The notes under the pieces are model-generated. The model was not told the DNA's origin and did no database searches. It saw only the letters and a list, made by a program, of their open reading frames with translations. Below, piece after piece: positions 56,620 to 64,000 of a DNA stretch of 64,000 nucleotides. The stretch comes from Platerodrilus igneus (taxonomy: Eukaryota; Arthropoda; Insecta; Coleoptera; Lycidae). The stretch covers positions 372,001 to 436,000 of the forward strand of contig JARFIW010001455.1 of assembly GCA_036346225.1 (NCBI GenBank), given 5' to 3'. The position numbers and the translations under genes were made by a program. The stretch's first letter is position 1. Each line of letters starts with the position of its first letter.

Positions 56620-58898
56620 AAGTGCATACTGCTTCTCAGTGGCTGTTAAACATCTGGACACTAAAGCAACAGGCTTGTGCTCCTGCAAAAGACATGCACC
56701 CAGTGCATCTTTTGAAGAGTCGCATTGAATTTCAATCGACTTTTTAAAATTAAATGGAACTAATGCAACGTTATTGGTAACCATTTTTTAACATTGTTAA
56801 ATAAATCATTATGAACTTGGGTCCAAGTCCATTCTATGTTTTTTTTAAGTAATTCCCTTAACGGTGATATTACACTACTTAAATTTGGCAATGAATTTCT
56901 AATAAAATTAATCATTCCTAAAAAATTTTGTAAATCCTTTTGATTTTCTGGTGGTTTTAATTCTGCAATACATTTTACCCGGTCCGGATCGGATAAAATA
57001 CCCACATCGCTAAATATATGTCCCAAATAACGAACTTCGTTTTTAAAGTACTGTAATTTAATTGGATTAAATTTTATATTATTGCTCCGTGCCACATCAA
57101 GAAGCTTTTTACCTATGGTATTTAATTGCCTCTCTGAATCTGCGGCACATAAAATATCATCAAAGTACGGGATAACATCATCGATGCTACCAAAATGTTT
57201 GTTAACCAATTTGCTAAAAATTTCTGGTACCACCGATAAACCAAATGGAGCTCTAGGGTACCGATAGTTACCATAAGGAGTGCTAAACGTGCATAGTTTG
57301 CTCGACTCTTTATCTAAAATTAGCTGATGAAACCCGTCTTTAAGATCAAAGATACAAAAGTATTTTTTATTCACCAACTTTGAGCTATTTTCGTTCAATG
57401 TTGGAATTTTATAAAAATCCCTAATCAAGTATTTGTTAAGCTCGCATGGATCAATGCACAATCTTAATTGTCCATTTGCTTTCTCGACGCAAACTAAATT
57501 ACTGACCCATTCACTAGGACCTTCACAAGTTGTAATTACACCCTTTTTTTCATACTCTTCCAGAGTAAGTTTTAGTTTTTCTTTAATTTTAATAGGTATC
57601 CTTCTACTCATATTTGCTTTGGGAACAGCCTTACTAGACAGTTTTAATGATATTATTTCAGGAAACAACCCTAATCCTGTAAATACATCCTTGTTAAGTT
57701 CTATAAATTTCAATTTCTTTAAATCCTTGTCTTGCACACTATGTACCTTAGATATTAATATTAATTCTAAGCATGTGGTTAAACCTAATATAGAAATGCA
57801 ATAATTGTTTTCTACTACAATAAATCTAGCAGTGACGGAACTATCTTTATGATTAATTATTCCTGTAAATTCACCACATGGTACAATCCTAAATCCACCA
57901 AATGCCTCTAGTTTTACATTTGTTTTTTCTAATTTAACCCCTTTTAATTTGTTAAAAAATTTTACCGGTACTATGTTAGTCATAGCCCCACTACCTAACT
58001 TAAAATTAACATTAGTATTCATTAACAGGGCATCAACATACCATTCTTTATCAACACAGTTGATATCCGTAACTACATTAATTTCAAACCTCTCATTTGC
58101 TTCGCTTACTTTTAAAGCTGTTTTACGATCCTCTGCTTGTTTTGTTCCACAACAAATTTTAAAGTGATTGTACTTCAAATATTTCAGGTACTGTTGTCCC
58201 ATAGCCGAACATTCGCCTTTTACATGATTGCGGTTACACCTTTTACATATAAAATGATTGCTTGTACTATCATCTTTATATGGTTTCTTAACAATATTTC
58301 TAATACCTTGATTAACCTTGTCACAATTTTGATACTTTATTGTACTAACACCTTGAATTCTGGTTCTATCGCCTTCAAGCGTTTTCTTATTGGTCTCCGC
58401 TAGCTCCGCAGCTTGGCAATAACTAATAACATTTTTTAACGAGTTATCTTCTCTCAGCAATCTTGCCTGTACGTCTGGATTATTTATACCTAAAACGATT
58501 TGCGTTCTTAGTATTTTAACCTCAGCTTCTCCGAATTCACATGATTTCACCAAACTTCGAAGATCAGTCATGAAAACATCAAATGGTTCACCCTCCTTTT
58601 GTTTCCTGCAAAAGAATTTGTAGTGCTCCATCACTTCGTTCCGCTTTGGCAGACAATAGGCTTCAAATGCTTTTAAAATTAATTCAACAGTGGTTAAAGC
58701 CCCTACATCAAAAGTGTTGTAGATTTTTAACGCCTCAGCACCCATTAAATTTAAGAGTCTTGCCATCTGCACATCTGCTGGCTTTTTATTAGTTTCCGTG
58801 GCTGTGAAATATTTTTGCACCTGTTGTTTAAATGTTTTGAAGCTCTCTGCAAGGTTGCCCTCTAAAATTAATTCGTGGGGTTTGTTGTATTCCGACAT
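56620..58898 (-). pseudogene. gag-pol single frame (gag, protease, RT, start of RNase H)
   Basis: ATG 58898 opens a frame of 712 codons. Gag (1-190): FKQQVQKYFTATETNKKP, MGAEALKIYNTF, LRSLVKSCEFG. Nucleocapsid: CKRCNRNHVKGEC (CCHC). Protease (about 300-380): the motif reads NFKLGSGAMTNIVP where DTGA is needed, so the catalytic Asp is lost. RT (about 430-690): LRLCIDPCELN, FCIFDLKDGFHQL, RAPFGLSVVPE, YFDDILCA, YLGHIFSDVG, FLGMINFIRN. RNase H begins IEIQCDSSKDALGACLLQE in the next frame (about 56680-56740) and ends in the deletion. Gag and pol are fused without a frameshift. The long ORF suggests a fairly young copy. Confidence 0.88.
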
Positions 58899-59027
58899 TT
58901 TTCAATTCGTATATGTTGGAAAATGTGCTTAACCTCACATTTATAATTCTTATAGAAAAATCCAATTCTTCCACTTTCAGTATCAAATACTTTTATTAAA
59001 TGATCGACTGCGCCATGTTTAATTGTC

Positions 59028-59212
59028 TGTTTAATTAAAAAAGGCTCGATGGGCAATAACTTTATTTATTAAAACAGATTTTAACCTCCTTCTTTTACTT
59101 ACATCTCATTACATACAAAAAGATTCAAGATCAGCGGAAGTAATGCCAACAACTAACTTAATATAACCTACCCATCTCTGGAGGTGTCTCCATTCTAGTA
59201 CACATCCAAACA
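59028..59212 (-). repeat. 5' LTR (minus-strand element)
   Basis: TGTTTAATT...CCAAACA. On the primer-site side a TGTTTAATTGTC duplicate (59016-59027) separates this border from the primer site, so the true border may be 59016. Confidence 0.85.
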
Positions 59213-59217
59213 GTAGT

Positions 59218-61288
59218 AAATAAAAAAAAATCGAAAATAATACCTACATAACGTACAAAGTACACGATGTTACCAAAATACAGTTATTATTTTAATGAGA
59301 CATATTCTGAACATAAACTTTTATTTTTAGTCAGTCTATTATCTAAAATATCCGGAAATTCTGTCTTTCACTTTCATACTCATGCCGTTTTGGAGGTTTT
59401 AGATTTTATATGTTTTGCAAAGCAATTTTCAACATTTTTTTTTTGTTCATTAGTCCAAGGAACCAGTTGTCCCTTTTTCTTTGTGTAATTTTTATTATGT
59501 TCGCTTTCATTGTTGCCTTTAACTATCCGTTGGAATCTTTCAAGCTTTTATTAACTTCTGATTTGTAGGTATTTCTTTACACCTTTTGAATTGGTTTTCT
59601 TCTAAGTTTACAGAGTCTTTTAAGCTCACTTTTATATCTTTACTAAATAGAGTGATGATAATTTTATCACGATTTATATCATTTTCTGTTATGATTGGTT
59701 CGTTCTCCAATTCACAGTTAATTTCGTCCAATACATTTCCTTTAAATTGCGCAGGTTTTCCATATCTATTAATATAAGTAGTTTTGATATTTTAGCCGTT
59801 TGATATATATCGCCGCTTTTATTTCAACCGTATAGTCACACTATTTTAAAGTTTGAACTGTGATCAATATTTTTCTATTTACTACATTGTCAAGAACTTA
59901 TGTCTCAAAATTTACTTTAACTAAATTCCTTTATTTTTCCTTTTAATTTTCTGCGTGACTGGTAAATGGCCCAATATTTTTATTGCTTCCTTAATGAAAA
60001 TGTTTAATGTTTTTAGCCCAGCTCCCGGTTTTCGAATTTTGTATTTTGGGTATATCCGTAACCCATACTTAAGTCCGAGTCGTAGTTTTCACCCGTCGTT
60101 TGTTCCTCTGGACCACACTCACCTGTACTTGATCTGGAAATTCCAAATCACATTTTAACTTTTTTCGCTGGCTACGATGGTGTCGGTTGAGTCACCTAGA
60201 TCACCGAACAACATGCCTTATGTAAACATTAGAAGAATACCAATCTTCATAAAACAACAGCGTTGCTAGTTTATGTGTTTATTTATTCGTGGATACTGGA
60301 TGGGGCACTACATACAAACTATTCGCTGGCATTTACACGACAAGTAATATAAAAAACAAAATTCGTAACAAAGTATATGCAGAACCATTAGTGCTATATC
60401 TTTAAAAAAATACGTGTTCTATCAAATTTGGTATTTTGTAATTGGAGCATCCTGTATTTCTATGCATATTTGAATTATAAATTAATAAACACTGTATGTT
60501 TCTTAAAATGCCCATATCCCTATATATGATTGTTTTTGAGATAAATCAATTTTAAGCAAATTTCAGAATGTACGTCAAAATAAAATAACTGCGAATTTAA
60601 TAAGAATAAACAAATTCGTCTTTTACCAACTGATTAAGAACTTTTGCCATAATTACTACAATGTTTACTGTTAAGCCACATTATACATGGTGTTTGCAAT
60701 CAAGCCATATATTATTGTGGCACCGCTTGCTCTACCTCTGACCAGAATCATGATGTAAGAACGCAACCAAAGGATTTGAATACAAAAGATAATTAGAGAG
60801 CACCCTGTGGCATGACACCTTCAAATAAAGATAATTGACAGATCCTACAGTGCGAGATCACTTGATTGACGGATGCAAGGCTTTTATATTTAAAGGTTAT
60901 TTAGATTGCAATGGGAAATCTCGAGAATGTAATTTGCGTATTTTGGGTTGCTGTAAATTAATCTCAAAGAAGCAGATAAACTCAGAGAGTCGTACATATG
61001 TGATATAGGCGTCATATAAATTAGTATAGTGATTAGATAAGTTAATTATAGCGCTTCCAGATTAATTTAATTAAGACGATATCGTAGGTTTAAGAAGACA
61101 ATACTTGTACCGTTAAGTACAAAGTAAATCATTGTGAGTTTTTAGAAATTTTATTGTGGCTGCGACAGTTAAAGAGGCTTGTATAATCAGCCTGAGAATA
61201 AAGAACTGTTATTGCAAATATAGTTTTCCTTACATTATTGACCAACTCAAGGTTAAATAACTTGTTTAACTTAAATTATTCGAAAATG
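59218..61288. other. Mostly empty; possible degenerate minus-strand ORF at about 59380-59790
   Basis: On the minus strand, frames give GKPAQFKGNVLDEINCELE and, after several breaks, LVPWTNEQKKNVENCFAKHI. The WT..(E/Q)K...V...F.KHI pattern resembles a repeated insect protein of unknown function that I cannot name. The rest (59800-61288) is AT-rich with no gene seen. Confidence 0.3.
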
Positions 61289-62226
61289 CAGGAAACCTAA
61301 AGAACAATGGATTGATGAAAAGTGCAAAGAGGTACAAACGAAGATGAAAATAGGAAAGACAGACGAAGCATACAAATTAATTAGAATGAATTTTAGGGAT
61401 ATAAAACCGTATAGCAAAAATATAAGTGACGCACAAGGAAACGCCATTATAGAAAACGTAGAGAAAGTGAGTAGATGGCAAGAATATATAGGGAATTTAT
61501 ATGCAGGAGAGAAACTAACTGCATTAGAACAGGAATCAGACATTGAAAATGATGATTTGGGATATCCCATACTTAGAGATGAGTTTGAATTAGCATAGAG
61601 GAGTCTGAAAAATGGTAAGGCGCCGGGTACAGATAAGGTGCAAGCAGAAACTCTAAAAGCCGCTGAACAAGCAGTAACAGAACGTCTCTTCCAACTTGTA
61701 AGCTATACGTATGAGACAGGCGAGTAACCCAAAGATTTCAAACGTAGCATCATAGTAACTATATCAAAAAAGAAAGGCGCGGATAGATGTGAAAATTTTC
61801 GAACAATAAGCTTGACAGCACACGTGTCAAAAATATTAACTAGAATTGTGCAAAGACGACTGGAAAAACGGGCGGAAGAAATACTAGGAGAAGACCAATT
61901 TGGGTTTAGGCGAAACAGGGGAACACGGGAGGCTATTTTAGCTCTGAGAGTGATAATGGAGAAAACAATAGAAAAAGGGGAAAGCGTGTATATAGGGTTT
62001 GTAGATCTGAAAAAAGCATTCGACAATGTGAAATGGAAAAAAAATGTTCGAAATACTCAAAAAGATTGGAATGAGATATAGGGATAGACGAGAAGTACAT
62101 AGCTTATACAAAGAGCAAACTGCGGTAATAAAATTAGAGCAAGAAAGTAGAGAAGTAAATATTAGGAAAGGGATGCGACAGGGAAGTGCCTTATCCCCAT
62201 TAATTTTTAACTTGTACATAGAAATA
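61289..62226 (+). pseudogene. Non-LTR (LINE) reverse transcriptase, truncated at both ends
   Basis: Frames in order: RKPKEQWIDEKCKEVQ, RWQEYIGNLYAGE, LKNGKAPGTDKVQAE, ENFRTISLTAHVSKILTRIV, EDQFGFRRNRGTREAILALR, VYIGFVDLKKAFDNVKW (first catalytic Asp), IRKGMRQGSALSPLIFNLY. It stops immediately before the FADD box. Stops occur at 61596 and about 61725, with a frameshift at about 62040. No endonuclease domain is present. The style is RTE/jockey-like insect RT; the clade is not resolved. Confidence 0.85.
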
Positions 62227-62227
62227 A

Positions 62228-64000
62228 AATTAAATAAAAACCCTTAACCACAAAAAATATTTAAATTACTAGATACGTATTTCGACTTGTTTCGAATTGT
62301 TTTTGAAGTCAACAATCATAAATTGTTAGACAAAATTAATAGTCAAAACACTAAGTTGAAGTTTCTTTTAAAGAAACACAATGTCAATGTACCTCCTAAA
62401 AAACTGGAAATTACTTCACCTCCATTAGAGTCAATAGTTGGTAACGAATCGTCGAAAATCTTTAATAATGAAGAGTTGACTTTCCTTGATCGAGGCCTAA
62501 AATTTGGAGTAGATCATTTGAAAACTCCTTTGGAAGACATTATTGCTGGCATTGAAAAATCTATTTCAAAATTAGACGACAATTCAAAAACCTTTATTAG
62601 AAACGCGTGCAAAATTCAACTTTCGAACAACTTACGCACTTGCGCAAGAAATGCCTCAGAACAAACAAGGAAAGATCATCTGATTATTAAAGATTTACGA
62701 CAAAAGAATTGTTATTATTTAAAGGCTGATAAGGGAATAGGTTGGTTATTCTGGATAAACAAGACAATGTTGATAGAGTAGAGACTTTGCTGTCTGAGGG
62801 TCCTTACAGACCAATAGTCAAAAACGTAAAATGAAGTTCCTTTAAATAAAATGATTAAATCAACAGAGTCTGTTTTGAAAGAATGTCCAAACCTAATTTC
62901 GCCCACACTAAAATTAAAATTAACAATTTCAAATCCCGAAATGCCAAAACTTTACTGTTTACCAAAGATTCACAAAAATAATAAATCGATGAGACCAATA
63001 GTTTCAGGTATCAACTCACCGACTTACTATTTATCACGGTGGCTGTCAAATGAATTTAGGATTTTAAAGTTTAATAGTTTATCTGTACAAAACTCTTTAG
63101 AGTTCATTAATAAAATTAAAAATATCACATTAGAAGAGAACGAAATCTTCATTTCATTTGATGTCAGTTCATTATTCCCTAGTGTTCCAATACCACGTAC
63201 TTTAACATATTTAAAGGATGTTCTTATAGATAGTGATATTGATGATGATAAAGTTGAGGACTATATCAAGCTTGTTTCGCATTGCATGTCCCAGAACTGT
63301 TTTCAATTCAACAACAAGTTGTAAATGTTGCAATGGGAAATAGCTTATCACCTTTCATAGCAAATTTATTTATGTCTCGTTTTGAAACCGAGTTAAAAGA
63401 AAACTCCAAATACTTCCCAAGAATATGGTTAAGGTACGTGGATGATATTTTTGCAGTTTTTGACACTTCTAAATCAAATGTTGATGATTTTCTTAAAGAA
63501 ATGAATTCAAAATTTCAAAGCATAAAATTTACGTATGAACTAGAGAATAATGGACAATTACCCTTTTTAGATACATTAGTAATTAGAAATGGTAATAAAT
63601 TAGAATTTGACATTTATAGAAAAGGAACCAATGTAAATCGCTTTATTTTGTCTTCCTCTAATCATAGCATACAACATAAGTTGGCTTCATTTAACTTTTT
63701 AATTAATTGATTATTGAATTTCCCTTTAAATAAAAACAGATTTAATAAGGAATTTGCTCTTATTAAACAAATAGCGAATTACAATGGTTTCTCTTCTGAT
63801 ATTATAGATAATATTTTTAGAAAGTGTAAAAATAGGATCAACATCCGTAAATCAACGACTTTGCAATCAACCACCTCTAACGATAATGTTAAATATGTTA
63901 AACTTCCGTTTCACAAAACCACAAAGGGTCTTGATAAAATATTCAAACAATGTAATTTTAAAATTGCTTTTACTAATACTAATAAAATTAAAGATTTGCT
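62228..64000 (+). pseudogene. Penelope-like element, runs off the window
   Basis: The frame from about 62287 carries the N-terminal Penelope region (LTFLDRGLKFGVDHL, RKDHLIIKDLRQKNCYYLKADKG). After a frameshift near 62740 come MPKLYCLPKIHKNNKSMRP, FISFDVSSLFPSVPIPRTL (first Asp), GNSLSPFIANLFMSRFE and RYVDDIFAVF (about 63435), then LPFLDTLVIRNGNKLEFDIY. Breaks lie near 62770, 63320 and 63708. The GIY-YIG part would lie beyond 64000. It is a different lineage from the 20-23.4 kb pair (YVDD versus FVDD). Confidence 0.88.

Larger units (their letters stand above)
55394..59212 (-). mobile_element. Minus-strand Ty3/gypsy element with short LTRs
   Basis: LTRs at 55394-55574 (181 bp) and 59028-59212 (185 bp), TGTTTAATT...CCAAACA, flanked by GTAGT on both sides (55389-55393 and 59213-59217). 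Inside are a single gag-pol frame, an internal deletion, and the end of integrase. A TGGCGCAGTCGATCA primer site (minus strand, about 59001-59015) follows the 5' LTR. Confidence 0.9.

Noticed and set aside
1..64000. tRNA, rRNA or other structured RNA genes
   Set aside because: No cloverleaf with A and B boxes or rRNA-like stretch was noticed; tRNA similarity is limited to primer-binding sites. A covariance-model scan was not possible.

Overview
This is a 64 kb stretch of AT-rich, intron-bearing animal DNA, almost certainly insect. The evidence is insect-type errantivirus-like, Ty3/gypsy, Penelope-like and LINE elements, very short introns (56-82 nt), and arthropod TATA/initiator promoters. 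No conventional host gene is convincing. The window is a graveyard of nested transposable elements plus one integrated virus-like DNA element. All calls come from reading the sequence; no database search was run.

Layout. 0-4.6 kb: minus-strand Ty3/gypsy remains. A gag-less protease-RT piece with a tRNA-Lys primer site sits beside a gag-only LTR unit, which contains an R-U5 fragment of another LTR family. 4.6-6.4 kb: a LINE scrap, a foldback MITE, and a small three-exon gene for an acidic coiled-coil protein. 6.6-15.9 kb: a 9.26 kb errantivirus-like element with two 544-bp LTRs, CGCG target duplication, primer site, repeat-rich leader, broken gag and pol, a truncated env and a polypurine tract. 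16-17.9 kb: a dispersed repeat and an RT scrap. 20-23.4 kb: two Penelope-like copies head to head. 23.8-24.3 kb: a solo LTR of the errantivirus-like family, again in CGCG.

26.4-36.9 kb is the most unusual part. It is a Polinton/adintovirus-like module: a small virion-type protein (interrupted), an adenain-like cysteine protease, a penton-like minor capsid protein, a micro-ORF and a major capsid protein on the plus strand, facing a family B DNA polymerase on the minus strand. Beyond the polymerase lie about five 128-bp repeats, a second spliced coiled-coil gene homologous to the one at 5.8 kb, and a small OB-fold/SSB-like ORF. The module is defective through frameshifts, nonsense codons and an insertion.

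39.8-43.2 kb: a second, truncated errantivirus-like gag-pol copy ending at a second copy of the dispersed repeat. 45-48.8 kb: a degenerate Ty3/gypsy pol whose integrase continues in frame into an OARD1-like macrodomain, followed by an LTR; another LTR of that family lies at 52.8-53.4 kb. 55.4-59.2 kb: a minus-strand Ty3/gypsy element with 181/185-bp LTRs and GTAGT duplication. 61.3-64 kb: a truncated LINE RT fused to a Penelope-like element that runs off the window.

None of the mobile elements looks autonomous. The points most worth following are the conserved spliced coiled-coil gene family, one copy of which lies inside the virus-like module, the pol-macrodomain fusion, and repeated use of CGCG target sites by one retroelement family.
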